A stretch of 64,000 nt of DNA from Lachnospiraceae bacterium (GTDB taxonomy: Bacteria > Bacillota > Clostridia > Lachnospirales > Lachnospiraceae). Where the stretch lies: the NCBI GenBank assembly GCA_017612555.1, contig JAGAFR010000066.1, forward strand, positions 23,037 to 87,036, written 5' to 3'. Shown here in pieces: positions 8,339 through 17,422 of this stretch (positions are counted from its first letter, which is position 1; the number at the start of each line of letters is the position of its first letter). The notes beneath the pieces are model-generated. The model had not been told where the DNA came from. It was given only the letters and a program-made list of their open reading frames with translations, and did not search any database. Made by a program: the position numbers and the translations under genes.

Positions 8339-10105
8339 TCACACTATCCTCTTGAACATCTTTTCAAGTTCCGATCTTGAATAAGATACTATCGTCGGTC
8401 TTCCGTGGGGACAGTTATACGGATTATCAAGAAGGAGAAGCTCGGATATAAGAGCCTTGGCTTCAGCCTCAGACATTCGCATATTTCCTTTTACGGCAGC
8501 CTTGCAGGCCATTGTGGCTATCCTGTCCTTGATCTCTTCGGGCTTTTTTACGTTTTTTTCCGACAGTCCGTCTATAACGCTTATGAAATAATCCCGTTCG
8601 GACATTCCGAACAGTTCCGTCGGAACAGAGCTTAGCGCAAAATCATTGCCGCCGAAGTGTTCGACGGTAAAACCTGTCTGTTCCAGTATCTCAAGGTTCT
8701 CGTTTATGATATCAGCCTGAGCCGGCGAAAAGGTCATGATGCATGGAGGACTGATCAGCTGTGATGTTACGGCATTTGATGCGATCTGTTTGGAGAATCT
8801 TTCATACAGAACTTTTTCATGGGCCGCATGCTGATCGATTATGTACATACTGTCTTTGTATTCAACGATCCAATACGTATCAAACACCTGACCGATTATC
8901 CTGTGGGTTTCTTTCGCTTCTTCGGATAGGAACCCTTCTTTGAACAGGGTTTCCTGAACCGGTTCGGGCACATTTGATCCTGCTAGCGCTGTTTCTTTAA
9001 CGGTCTTCGTATATTCTTCAAGTCTTTTTTCCTCAAACGGTTCGGGAACAGTTACACTCTTTACGGGTTGGGGGGCAACATTTACGGGCGCTTTTGTAAC
9101 AGTCTCGGGAATAAGCTCACGCTTTGTGATACCGGCCGTTACGGCTTCACATACGATACGATACAGTTCCTGTTCTTCATAGAATCTGATCTCTGTCTTC
9201 GCGGGATGTACGTTTACATCAATTAAACTGCTGTCTATATCGATATAGAGAATGACAAAAGGAAATCTGTGGAGCATCATGTACGGTTTGTAAGCCTCTT
9301 CAGTTGCCGATGAAAGAAGTTTGCTCCTGATAGATCTGTTGTTTACAAAGAAAAGCTCGAAATTTCTGTTTCCGCGGCACAGTTCCGGTTTCCCGACATA
9401 GCCTCTTAAGCGTACGTTTTCACTGTCATATTCAATATTTACAAGAAGGCGCTGGATGTCCCTTCCGAAAACGGTGTACACATCAGACATCACATCACCG
9501 CTTCCCGTACTGGCAAGCTTAACGTTTCCGTTCAACGTATATTTAAAAGACACCGAAGGATGAGACAGGATCAGTCTTTCCATCAGTTCGGTGATATATC
9601 CGCCTTCGGTAACGGCACTTTTTAAGAATTTCCTTCTTGCGGGGGTATTATAAAACAGATTTCTGACGATAACGGTCGTTCCGTTCGGGATCCCGGCCTC
9701 ATCGAAAGACAATTCCTTACCGCCTTCGATACGATAGCGATATCCGAATACTTCTTCCTTCGTTTTGGTCATGAGTTCGACCATTGCAATTGCCGCAACG
9801 GATGATAATGCTTCACCACGAAACCCGAGGGAGTTGATATCGCAAAGATCTTCGGCACACTTTATCTTACTTGTCGCATGACGCAAAAATGCTTTGGGTA
9901 TATCTTCTTTTCTTATTCCGCATCCGTTATCGGTTACCCTTATATAGTCGATGCCGCCGCCTTTTATCTCGACGCTGATGTTCCCGGCCCCGGCATCTAT
10001 CGCATTTTCCACAAGTTCCTTGATGACCGATACCGGTCTTTCCACCACCTCACCGGCAGCTATCTTATTGATCGTTGATTCATCCAGAATATTTATATGA
10101 GGCAT
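8339..10105 (-). CDS. mutL: DNA mismatch repair protein MutL
   Basis: MutL couples mismatch recognition by MutS to strand incision. The N-terminal GHKL ATPase shows ELVENAIDAGA (Asn34), DNGCGI and GFRGEAL. The transducer domain carries FVNNRSI and VHPAKTEIRF, then comes a linker rich in Pro/Glu/Val (about 330-400). The C-terminal domain contains DQHAAHEKVLYE, the nicking-endonuclease signature, and CPHGRP near the end. This is therefore the endonuclease-active type expected in an organism without MutH. It lies 4 bases after mutS and 1 base before miaA. Confidence 0.97.
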   Translation of the reverse strand: MPHINILDESTINKIAAGEVVERPVSVIKELVENAIDAGAGNISVEIKGGGIDYIRVTDNGCGIRKEDIPKAFLRHATSKIKCAEDLCDINSLGFRGEALSSVAAIAMVELMTKTKEEVFGYRYRIEGGKELSFDEAGIPNGTTVIVRNLFYNTPARRKFLKSAVTEGGYITELMERLILSHPSVSFKYTLNGNVKLASTGSGDVMSDVYTVFGRDIQRLLVNIEYDSENVRLRGYVGKPELCRGNRNFELFFVNNRSIRSKLLSSATEEAYKPYMMLHRFPFVILYIDIDSSLIDVNVHPAKTEIRFYEEQELYRIVCEAVTAGITKRELIPETVTKAPVNVAPQPVKSVTVPEPFEEKRLEEYTKTVKETALAGSNVPEPVQETLFKEGFLSEEAKETHRIIGQVFDTYWIVEYKDSMYIIDQHAAHEKVLYERFSKQIASNAVTSQLISPPCIMTFSPAQADIINENLEILEQTGFTVEHFGGNDFALSSVPTELFGMSERDYFISVIDGLSEKNVKKPEEIKDRIATMACKAAVKGNMRMSEAEAKALISELLLLDNPYNCPHGRPTIVSYSRSELEKMFKRIV

Positions 10106-10109
10106 ATCT

Positions 10110-12755
10110 TCACCATCTGTTCTTCAATCTGCTCTGGAGCATACACAGCGCATTTAACGCTTCCATGGGAGTCATATTGTTACAATCAAGGTCTTTAAGC
10201 TCTTTTATGATCTCATCATCACTTACAGTATCAAACAATGACATCTGACCCCTGTCAACATCATCACTCTTTTTCAGTATATCTTTCTTGACGGGAGAAT
10301 CCGCAATGGACCTTACACTTGCAGAAATATCATTTTCGGACAGTTTACCCGCAAGTTCGTTGGCTCGAATAACAACTGTATCGGGAAGTCCGGCAAGCTT
10401 TGCGACTGCTATACCGTAGCTTCTGTCGGCGCCTCCTTTAACGATCTTACGCAGGAATACTATCGTATCCTTCTGTTCCTTAACGGCTATGCAGTAGTTG
10501 TTAACGCCTTCTATCTTGCCTTCGAGTTCGGTAAGCTCATGATAATGCGTAGCAAACAATGTCTTGGCTCCAAGGAGCTTTTTGTTGCTGATATACTCTA
10601 TAACGGCCCACGCAATGGATAGTCCGTCAAAAGTAGATGTACCCCGCCCGATCTCATCGAGTATCAGAAGACTCTTTGACGTTGCATTTCTGAGTATATT
10701 GGCTACTTCGGTCATTTCCACCATGAAGGTGGATCTGCCGCTTGCAAGGTCATCGCTTGCTCCCACCCGGGTAAATATCCTGTCAACAACACCTATATTG
10801 GCCGATGAAGCCGGAACGTATGATCCGATCTGCGCCATAAGAACGATAAGCGCCACCTGCCTCATATATGTTGATTTTCCGGCCATATTGGGTCCTGTTA
10901 TGACGCTGATCCTGTTTGTATTATTGTCAAGATACGTATCGTTTGATATGAACATCTCGTCTTTGGTAAGCTGCTCAACGACCGGATGACGTCCCTCTTT
11001 AATATCAATGATGCCTTTTGTATTAAGTGCCGGCCTTACATAACCGTTGGCGGCTGCAACATATCCCAGTGACGCATAGGCATCGGCGAGCGCGATCACC
11101 TTCGCACTTCCCAGGATCCTGTCCACTTCAGCGGCGAGCTTATTTCTGATCTCTATGAACAGATCATATTCGAGCGAAAACAGTTTGTCTTCCGCGTTGA
11201 GTATTGTATCTTCCAGTTCTTTGAGGCGCTGCGTCGTATACCTTTCCGCATTTGCAAGTGTCTGTTTGCGGATAAAGTCTTCGGGAACAAGTTCCAGAAA
11301 AGAATTTGTTACCTCAAAATAATACCCGAACACGCGATTATACTTGATGCGAAGATTCTTGATACCTGTCCGCTCCCGATCTTCCGACTCAAGTTCGGCA
11401 AGCCACTTCTTTCCTTCCGTCTTCGCATTTCGGAGGGAATCGACTTTATCGGAATAACCGGTCTTTATGATCCCGCCTTCTTTTATGTTTATCGGAGCAT
11501 CTTCACTTATGGAACTATCAATGACGGCACACAGGTCTTCAAGCGTGTCCAGACCGTCACACAGTTTCCTTACGGCGGTGACCTTGGTGTCCGATAACAG
11601 TTCCTTTATAGGCGGAAGCATACGTATCGAATTGGCAAAAGCGATAAGATCCCTCGGATTGGCCGAGCGATAATTGATCTTGCCCATCAGACGTTCTATA
11701 TCGTATACGGGATTTAAGTATTCACGCAGTTCCTCGCGAAGTATAAGATCTTCTGTAAATGCACCGACCGCATCAAGCCTTTCGTTGATCCTTTTTATGT
11801 CCGTAAGTGGCTGTTCGAGAAAAGACCGTATCATTCGTGCACCCATAGCTGTCTTGGTCTTATCAAGCACATACAGAAGCGACCCTTTCTTGGTCTTGTC
11901 CAGCATTGTCTCCGTGAGTTCAAGATTACGTCTTGTTGCACTGTCAAGAACCATATAGTCAGTCACCGAATATACACTTATATTCCTGATCTGATCTATC
12001 CCGCCTTTTTGCGTCTCTAAAAGATACTGTATCAAAGCGCCTGATGATACGACCATTCCTGATCTGTCATCAAGACCGAGTCCCGTTACGGATGATACCG
12101 AAAACTGTCTTTTGATCGCATCGGCACATGATCCGTCATCAAAATACCACGGTTCTATCGGATATATGACAACATTGATATGAAATATGATCCCTTCAAA
12201 ATCAAATCCCGAAACCATGAAAGCTTCATTACAGATGATCTCTGACGGAGAATACTTATAGATCTCATCGATAAGGCGTTTTTCTTCGTTTACTTCCGTT
12301 GTCATGAAAATGCCCGTGGTTATGTCGGATACAGCGATCGAGTATACATCTTCCGTATAATATATGCACATTATATAGTTATTGGATTCCTCATTGAGAG
12401 TATCCATATCGGTGTTCGTACCCGGTGTGGCTATACGGACAACTTCCCTTTTTACAAGACCTTTGGCTTCTTTCGGATCTTCAACCTGCTCGCAAATAGC
12501 CACTTTGTATCCTTTTTGGACGAGCTTGTTTATATATACCTGCGCAGCATGAAAAGGAACGCCGCACATCGGCGCTCTTTCTGCCAGTCCGCAGTTCTTT
12601 CCGGTAAGAGTAAGTTCAAGCTCTTTCGATGCGGTTATGGCATCATCAAAGAACATCTCATAGAAGTCACCCAGGCGGTAAAAGAGTATACAGTCTTTGT
12701 ATTCCTCTTTGGTCTCTATGTATTTTTGCATCATCGGGGACATTTTTTCGTCCAT
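10110..12755 (-). CDS. mutS: DNA mismatch repair protein MutS
   Basis: MutS recognises base mismatches and small loops. The start chosen is ATG 12755 (881 residues), because AGAGG inside the end of the RNase G gene stands 8 bases upstream and the next residues (MSPMMQKYIETKEEYKD) match MutS N-termini; an upstream in-frame ATG would overlap RNase G by 58 bases. The mismatch-wedging Phe-x-Glu is in GDFYEMF. The ATPase has Walker A GPNMAGKST, the conserved DEIGRGTSTFDG and FATHYHEL. The C-terminal tail is that of MutS1, not MutS2. Confidence 0.97.
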   Translation of the reverse strand: MDEKMSPMMQKYIETKEEYKDCILFYRLGDFYEMFFDDAITASKELELTLTGKNCGLAERAPMCGVPFHAAQVYINKLVQKGYKVAICEQVEDPKEAKGLVKREVVRIATPGTNTDMDTLNEESNNYIMCIYYTEDVYSIAVSDITTGIFMTTEVNEEKRLIDEIYKYSPSEIICNEAFMVSGFDFEGIIFHINVVIYPIEPWYFDDGSCADAIKRQFSVSSVTGLGLDDRSGMVVSSGALIQYLLETQKGGIDQIRNISVYSVTDYMVLDSATRRNLELTETMLDKTKKGSLLYVLDKTKTAMGARMIRSFLEQPLTDIKRINERLDAVGAFTEDLILREELREYLNPVYDIERLMGKINYRSANPRDLIAFANSIRMLPPIKELLSDTKVTAVRKLCDGLDTLEDLCAVIDSSISEDAPINIKEGGIIKTGYSDKVDSLRNAKTEGKKWLAELESEDRERTGIKNLRIKYNRVFGYYFEVTNSFLELVPEDFIRKQTLANAERYTTQRLKELEDTILNAEDKLFSLEYDLFIEIRNKLAAEVDRILGSAKVIALADAYASLGYVAAANGYVRPALNTKGIIDIKEGRHPVVEQLTKDEMFISNDTYLDNNTNRISVITGPNMAGKSTYMRQVALIVLMAQIGSYVPASSANIGVVDRIFTRVGASDDLASGRSTFMVEMTEVANILRNATSKSLLILDEIGRGTSTFDGLSIAWAVIEYISNKKLLGAKTLFATHYHELTELEGKIEGVNNYCIAVKEQKDTIVFLRKIVKGGADRSYGIAVAKLAGLPDTVVIRANELAGKLSENDISASVRSIADSPVKKDILKKSDDVDRGQMSLFDTVSDDEIIKELKDLDCNNMTPMEALNALCMLQSRLKNRW

Positions 12756-12757
12756 GA

Positions 12758-13918
12758 TCAGCCTCTTAAACTGTGATACAATGACCTGCCTGATCGCCTG
12801 CGTACTATCTCGCAAAGCTTCAGTCCGGTAAAATCAATAAATCCCGCATTTATCCTGTCTTTTGAAAGGGCATCTCTTATTACATCCTCAAGGATATCAT
12901 AATCTGCCTTTGAATCCATGTTAATAAAATCAACTATCACCATTCCCGACAGATTGCGCAGCCGAAGCTGCCTTGCCACTTCTCTTGCGGCCTCGCAGTT
13001 GATCGCCAGGATCGTATCTTCCCTGTTCTTATTCAAAAGACACCCGGCGGAATTGACATCGACCGATACGAGCGCTTCGCTTTGCTCGATCGTTATGTAC
13101 ACTCCGCTTTTAAGATACACCTTTCGGGATAACGCCTCAGATATTTTAGCATTAAATGAATAAAGATTGCACAATTTGATAAGATCGTCATCATAAAATC
13201 TCAGTCTGACCCGGTCGGTCACCTTGACCGGGCCGGATATTCTTTCGTAACTGTGCTCAATTGCGCATCTTATCTCTTCGTCATCCGTAACTATCTCTTC
13301 TATCCCGATATCCGACAGATACAGTAAGTCTTTTATATGATCAGGTACCGGTGAATACAAAACCGTATACGCAGGCACATGACCGCTCTTTTCATTGATC
13401 CCGTAAAACAGTTCTCTGATACCGGCAAGTTCTTCTTTTGCTCTTTCGATACCGTCTTCTTCGGTGTATGCTCTTGTTCTTATCACAACACCTATATCTT
13501 CATTTTCAAGTATCTGCGAAAATACCTCAGCGATCCTGCTCTTATCAGACTCAGGGATCTTGGATGAGACTTTCACATGATGTGCCCCGTACGCTGCAAT
13601 AACATATTCTCCCTCGATCGTAAGCTTATCGGTAAATGTTGCTTTTTTTTCATCATATGCTTCCTTCTTGTATTGAAGCGCAAGCACAGTCTCGGGTTTT
13701 ATCAGCTTATTAATGAATCCTCTGTCGTTCTTATCGAAACGTACAAATGAAGCTCCGATGTTTTCGGCCCTGTTCTCCACTCTGCAGTTTATGATGCTTC
13801 CTATGGGCATGGCACAAAGGCTGTCATATACATAGATATGTTCAGCCTTGTTCCCTACTATATGCATAAGAACATATTTATCCTCATATTTTGTAAAAAC
13901 AGCTCTGTTATCGATCAT
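12758..13918 (-). CDS. rng: Ribonuclease G/E family endoribonuclease, compact form
   Basis: RNase E/G enzymes cleave AU-rich single-stranded RNA in rRNA and mRNA processing. An S1-like RNA-binding region occupies the N-terminal ~110 residues (VENRAENIGASFVRF). The DNase I-like catalytic core follows, with metal-binding Asp287 in SVDVNSAG and Asp330 in IVDFINM, spaced 43 apart as in E. coli RNase E. At 386 residues it ends right after TGLKLCEIVRRRSG, before the zinc-link cysteines used for tetramerisation in longer members. It overlaps the preceding gene by 4 bases (ATGA) and is 2 bases from mutS. Confidence 0.9.
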   Translation of the reverse strand: MIDNRAVFTKYEDKYVLMHIVGNKAEHIYVYDSLCAMPIGSIINCRVENRAENIGASFVRFDKNDRGFINKLIKPETVLALQYKKEAYDEKKATFTDKLTIEGEYVIAAYGAHHVKVSSKIPESDKSRIAEVFSQILENEDIGVVIRTRAYTEEDGIERAKEELAGIRELFYGINEKSGHVPAYTVLYSPVPDHIKDLLYLSDIGIEEIVTDDEEIRCAIEHSYERISGPVKVTDRVRLRFYDDDLIKLCNLYSFNAKISEALSRKVYLKSGVYITIEQSEALVSVDVNSAGCLLNKNREDTILAINCEAAREVARQLRLRNLSGMVIVDFINMDSKADYDILEDVIRDALSKDRINAGFIDFTGLKLCEIVRRRSGRSLYHSLRG

Positions 13919-14595
13919 AGTATCACCTGTCCGATGTCATCAAGGGATACAAACGAGTCTGTCATCGTATACTGATCGATCCTTTTTATGACAAGATCAT
14001 TGTTTTCCGTCATTTCGGAATGATCTGCATACAATGCATTAATGACAAGATCGGGCTTGATGTTATCGGTGCTTCCCGAGCTGATGAGCATTTCCATCAC
14101 ATTCTTTTGCGGATCATAGCCAAGTTCATATACCAGCGGGCGCAGGTTTATCATCTTTTCACTCTTTTTTGATCTTTTTATCACAAATACTTCTTCCGAA
14201 GACAAAAAATCGCTGATCCGCTCCCCAATATCTTCTTTACACCCCGTGATCTCATATCTTGCCGCTTTTACAGATGCCATGGCGTTTTCACACTTTTCCG
14301 GAAGTTCTTTAAATGACAGTATCTCTATCTCGGGAACGGACTGCCGTGACAGTCTTTCCATTGCTTCATTTGATGTAATGCTCTTTGTCAGTTCAACATC
14401 CGCATACTCTCCCAGGCTTTCCATCCCCAGCGGGAGCGGCGGTGTAAACGAAAGTATCTGATGGGGTGAAAAGCCTTCCGAATACTTCACGGGTATATAC
14501 GCTCTTCGAAACAGTTTTTGAAAATACCTCATCACATCAAGATGACCTATATATACAAGTGCCCCTGTTTTTGAAAATCTAAGCCTTACTTTCAT
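13915..14595 (-). CDS. TIGR03936/DUF2344 radical-SAM-associated protein
   Basis: This 226-residue protein of unknown biochemical role is nearly always encoded beside, or fused to, the B12-binding radical SAM protein upstream. Family signatures visible are RLRFSKTGALVYIGHLDVMR and PVKYSEGFSPHQILSFTPPLPLG. The start at ATG 14595 lies 17 bases inside the preceding gene and has GGAG 8 bases upstream; an earlier in-frame start would add 25 residues that do not look like the family. The overlap implies translational coupling. A role in tRNA or cofactor modification is guessed for the pair but unproven. Confidence 0.88.
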   Translation of the reverse strand: MKVRLRFSKTGALVYIGHLDVMRYFQKLFRRAYIPVKYSEGFSPHQILSFTPPLPLGMESLGEYADVELTKSITSNEAMERLSRQSVPEIEILSFKELPEKCENAMASVKAARYEITGCKEDIGERISDFLSSEEVFVIKRSKKSEKMINLRPLVYELGYDPQKNVMEMLISSGSTDNIKPDLVINALYADHSEMTENNDLVIKRIDQYTMTDSFVSLDDIGQVIL

Positions 14596-16444
14596 AACAA
14601 ACTCCGCATTTAAACCGTACAGCCCCGCATCCGCTGCATTTTTCACGGCAATTGGGTGTAACGCTTTCATTCTGCGAATTGATGCATTCTCTCTTCAGGA
14701 ATTCCTTTGTCACACCTATATCTATATGATCCCACGGAAGGATCTCGTCAAAAGAGCGCTCTCTGGCATAATAAAAATCAGGATCGCAGCCGATCTCTTC
14801 AAAGCTTTCGACCCATGGCTCAAAGCTGAACTCCTCGGTCCACGCATCAAACATACAGCCTTTTTCATATGCTCTTACAAGGACGGGAGCAAGTCTTCTG
14901 TCTCCTCTTGCAAATATCCCTTCAAGCACCGATACATCGGCTGCATGCCAATTGTAGCGTATACTCTTATGATTGAGCTGTTCCTTCATCGCTGCGTTTA
15001 CAACACTTGCTTTATATCTGAATTCATCCGGCCTATTCATTGGAGCCCATTGAAACGGCGTGAACGGCTTTGGGACAAAGAAAGACGTTGAAGATACTAT
15101 GGATACTTTTTCCCTTCTTTGTTCCTTGGGAATGGTATCGAAGAAGAGCTTCGCGATCTCATTTGACAGTATCGCAATTCCTCTCATGTCCTCTTCGGTC
15201 TCATACGGCAGGCCAAGCATAAAGTAAAGCTTTACTCTTGTCCATCCTCCGAGAAATGCCTGTCTGCAGCCGTCAAGTATGTCTTCTTCCGTAAGCCCCT
15301 TGTTGATGACATTTCGCATCCTCTGGCTTCCGGCTTCGGGTGCAAATGTAATGACTGATTTTTTGATATCCTGGACCTTATTCATCACATCAAGTGAAAA
15401 AGCGTCCACGCGAAGCGACGGAAGCGATATATTGATATGCTTATCCGAAAACTCATCAATAAGAAATGTGCATATTTTCTCAAGTTCGGGATAATCTGAC
15501 GAAGACAGTGAGGACAGTGATATTTCCTCATGCCCCGTGTTTTCTATCATGGCACGCGCATATTCTTCAAGCTTATTTTCATCTCTGTAACGGATCGGCT
15601 TATATACTGATCCTGCCTGGCAGAATCTGCACCCTCTGATGCATCCCCTTTGTATCTCAAGTACGACCCTGTCCTGGGTTGCCTTGATATACGGCACAAC
15701 AGGCTTGAGGGGATAGTATGTATCGGACAGATCCGAAACGATCTGTTTTTCAATGACAGCGGGAAGGTCATCGCAGAGCGGATAAAAGCTCTTTATAGTT
15801 CCGTCATCATTATATTCTGCTTCATAAAAAGAAGGCGCATATATCCCCGGGATCTTACCGGCGCGCCTAATGAACTCTTTACGCGGTATGCCGTCTTTTC
15901 GGCATTCTTTATACAGATCGAGAAGGCTTCTGTAGCTTATCTCACCCTCGCCGATATATACAAGATCGCAAAACGGTGCGATCGGCTCCGGATTATAAGC
16001 ACACGGCCCGCCGATAATGACTATGGGATCATCTTCGTTTCTGTCATTTGCGTAGAATGGGATCTTCGAAAGATCCAGTATCTGAAGCAGATTTGTATAG
16101 CACATCTCATATTGAAGTGTTATCCCGAGAAAATCAAATGATCGGATGGGATCCTGGGATTCAAGAGCAAACAAAGGAATGTTTTTCTCTTTCATAATCC
16201 TGTGAAGGTCTGTCCAGACCGAGTATACTCTTTCACACCATACGTCATCGTATGAGTTGAGCATATCATATAATATCTGAATACCCAGATGCGACATTCC
16301 GATCTCATACAGATCGGGAAAACACATCGCAAACCGTATGAGGCCTTCGGGATCCTTGTATACGGCGTTTACTTCGTGTCCTATATACCTTGCGGGCTTA
16401 TCTACGGACATCAGTATTTCTCTTGTCAGTGCCAGATCACTCAT
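14579..16444 (-). CDS. TIGR03960-family B12-binding-type radical SAM protein
   Basis: The N-terminal ~200 residues resemble a cobalamin-binding Rossmann region (FPDLYEIGMSHLGIQILYD). The radical SAM barrel has the 4Fe-4S motif CIRGCRFC (C-x3-C-x2-C) in EIQRGCIRGCRFCQAG. The C-terminal tail carries extra cysteines (CREKCSGCG, KCGVC) that could bind zinc or another cluster. The substrate is unknown. I use ATG 16444 (621 residues); TTG two codons earlier is also open. No Shine-Dalgarno sequence precedes either, and a TAAAAT -10-like element at 16457-16452 would place the mRNA end almost at the ATG. It is the first gene of the 16-kb run toward rodA. Confidence 0.9.
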   Translation of the reverse strand: MSDLALTREILMSVDKPARYIGHEVNAVYKDPEGLIRFAMCFPDLYEIGMSHLGIQILYDMLNSYDDVWCERVYSVWTDLHRIMKEKNIPLFALESQDPIRSFDFLGITLQYEMCYTNLLQILDLSKIPFYANDRNEDDPIVIIGGPCAYNPEPIAPFCDLVYIGEGEISYRSLLDLYKECRKDGIPRKEFIRRAGKIPGIYAPSFYEAEYNDDGTIKSFYPLCDDLPAVIEKQIVSDLSDTYYPLKPVVPYIKATQDRVVLEIQRGCIRGCRFCQAGSVYKPIRYRDENKLEEYARAMIENTGHEEISLSSLSSSDYPELEKICTFLIDEFSDKHINISLPSLRVDAFSLDVMNKVQDIKKSVITFAPEAGSQRMRNVINKGLTEEDILDGCRQAFLGGWTRVKLYFMLGLPYETEEDMRGIAILSNEIAKLFFDTIPKEQRREKVSIVSSTSFFVPKPFTPFQWAPMNRPDEFRYKASVVNAAMKEQLNHKSIRYNWHAADVSVLEGIFARGDRRLAPVLVRAYEKGCMFDAWTEEFSFEPWVESFEEIGCDPDFYYARERSFDEILPWDHIDIGVTKEFLKRECINSQNESVTPNCREKCSGCGAVRFKCGVCYESKA

Positions 16445-16464
16445 AATCAAGATTTTAACATAAG

Positions 16465-16490
16465 AAAAGACGTATTTACATACGTCTTTT
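16465..16490 (-). terminator. Hairpin terminator of the InlB-like repeat gene
   Basis: A perfect 10-bp stem (AAAAGACGTA / TACGTCTTTT) with a 6-base loop lies 26 bases after the stop of the repeat-protein gene. On the minus strand its 3' arm ends TTTT followed by C and TT. It separates that gene from the radical SAM operon downstream. The AT-rich arms also allow some activity on the other strand. Confidence 0.75.
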
Positions 16491-16515
16491 CAAAACTGTC
16501 ATTTCATGTAAGATA

Positions 16516-17337
16516 TCAATCTTTATCTTTGTATACCGCCGTTACGCTGAGATCATAATGAACGCCTTCACCGCCATACGTTCCGCCGTCATCTCTCTCG
16601 TAATGAACAAATTCCTTATTATCACGCTCCGGAGGATCAACCCATGCGCCTTCTCCGTCCCTTGCATACTGGACATCGATCAGGTCGCCGTGATCATCGT
16701 AGAACTTGATCTTGTGCTTAACGTAATAATGTGCTTTTATGACACGATCTTCGGTAACGTTTGTCCAATCGCCTTCCCAACCGCAGAAATCATATTGATT
16801 GATACAGGGATCGGGCGGATTCTGAATTGAAGAACCGTAAGGTATGATATCTGTCTTCCATAACTCACCGTTCCAGCCGTTCATCCAATGAACCGCACAC
16901 GTCTTTCCGGGTACGCCCTTGGGAAGATTGACCGTTGACCACCATTCAGGCCACGGTGCTGATTTGTTATTGTTGACCTTTTTAAGCCACTGCGGTGTGT
17001 TTGTGATCGGTGTTACGGGAGTGGGAACAGTCGCTGACTGTATAGCCTGTACAGCCTGCACAGCCACGGGAACATAAGCACCCAATATCACCCTGTCTTC
17101 AGTAACATTTGTCGCATTTCCGACCCAGGATACAAACTGGAATCCCGGAACTGCGGTATCGGTCGGTACAGGCGCATTCTTTCCGTGAGCAACCTGTACG
17201 GTAACACTCTTTGCCCCGTAAATATAAGTTACGTTATGTTTTACTTTGGCAAATGTATCGACCGGATCGCACAAAACCGCAAACACAGCTATGCCTGCAA
17301 GTAAAACGATCAGTCTCTTTATCATTCCCTTCATCAT
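16516..17337 (-). CDS. Secreted protein with three InlB-like (beta-grasp) repeats
   Basis: I do not recognise this as a named gene. It has a clear signal peptide: KRLIVLLAGIAVFAVL with a likely cleavage after TFA at residue 30. The mature protein seems to hold three copies of a 60-70-residue unit resembling the Listeria-Bacteroides/InlB B repeat: about 31-91, 125-205 and 205-273. Units 1 and 2 end with the same NVTEDRVI (Asn77, Asn193) and a following Tyr; unit 3 keeps only the fold pattern (FYDDHGDLID, AVYKDKD). A Val/Pro/Thr-rich linker (about 92-115) follows unit 1. There is no LPxTG or C-terminal anchor, so it is probably released or loosely wall-bound. ATG at 17334 fits the AAAGGGG site as well as the one at 17337. 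It is a monocistronic unit between housekeeping operons. Confidence 0.75.
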   Translation of the reverse strand: MMKGMIKRLIVLLAGIAVFAVLCDPVDTFAKVKHNVTYIYGAKSVTVQVAHGKNAPVPTDTAVPGFQFVSWVGNATNVTEDRVILGAYVPVAVQAVQAIQSATVPTPVTPITNTPQWLKKVNNNKSAPWPEWWSTVNLPKGVPGKTCAVHWMNGWNGELWKTDIIPYGSSIQNPPDPCINQYDFCGWEGDWTNVTEDRVIKAHYYVKHKIKFYDDHGDLIDVQYARDGEGAWVDPPERDNKEFVHYERDDGGTYGGEGVHYDLSVTAVYKDKD

Positions 17338-17367
17338 AATACCCCTTTCAAAGATTACTACATAACC

Positions 17368-17390
17368 GTTAACATTATATTAGTTAACAT
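17368..17390. repeat. GTTAACAT direct repeat around the -10 of the InlB-like gene
   Basis: Two identical 8-base copies of GTTAACAT start at 17368 and 17383, 15 bases apart. Each core GTTAAC is itself a palindrome. They flank the TATAAT of the promoter reading into the InlB-like gene, one covering part of the spacer and the other the bases just after -10. The placement is that of a repressor operator, but no binding protein is known and AT-rich repeats occur by chance. Confidence 0.45.
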
Positions 17391-17402
17391 AAAAAATATC
17401 AA
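17374..17402 (-). promoter_or_regulatory. Sigma-A promoter of the InlB-like repeat gene
   Basis: Minus strand: -35 TTGATA (17402-17397), spacer of 17, -10 TATAAT (17379-17374). Transcription would start near 17367, leaving a leader of about 30 bases with AAAGGGG before the ATG. The -35 hexamer is the 3' arm of the hisIE terminator hairpin. Confidence 0.75.
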
Positions 17403-17414
17403 GTACTTTTGATA
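17391..17414 (-). terminator. Weak hairpin terminator after hisIE
   Basis: A TATCAA / TTGATA stem with a 6-base loop (17397-17414) is followed on the minus strand by six T (17396-17391), 9 bases after the hisIE stop. The stem is short and all but one of its pairs are A-T, so termination may be partial. It shares bases with the -35 and spacer of the next promoter. Confidence 0.5.
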
Positions 17415-17422
17415 AATTCCGG

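Noticed and set aside
12756-12815. A longer MutS start at 12815
   Set aside because: It would overlap RNase G by 58 bases with no binding site, and the extra 20 residues do not resemble MutS; ATG 12755 has AGAGG at good spacing.
16516-17337. Lipoprotein reading of the InlB-like repeat protein, using Cys23
   Set aside because: The residue before the Cys is Leu, not Gly/Ala/Ser, and a normal signal peptidase site follows at residue 30, so a lipobox is unlikely.
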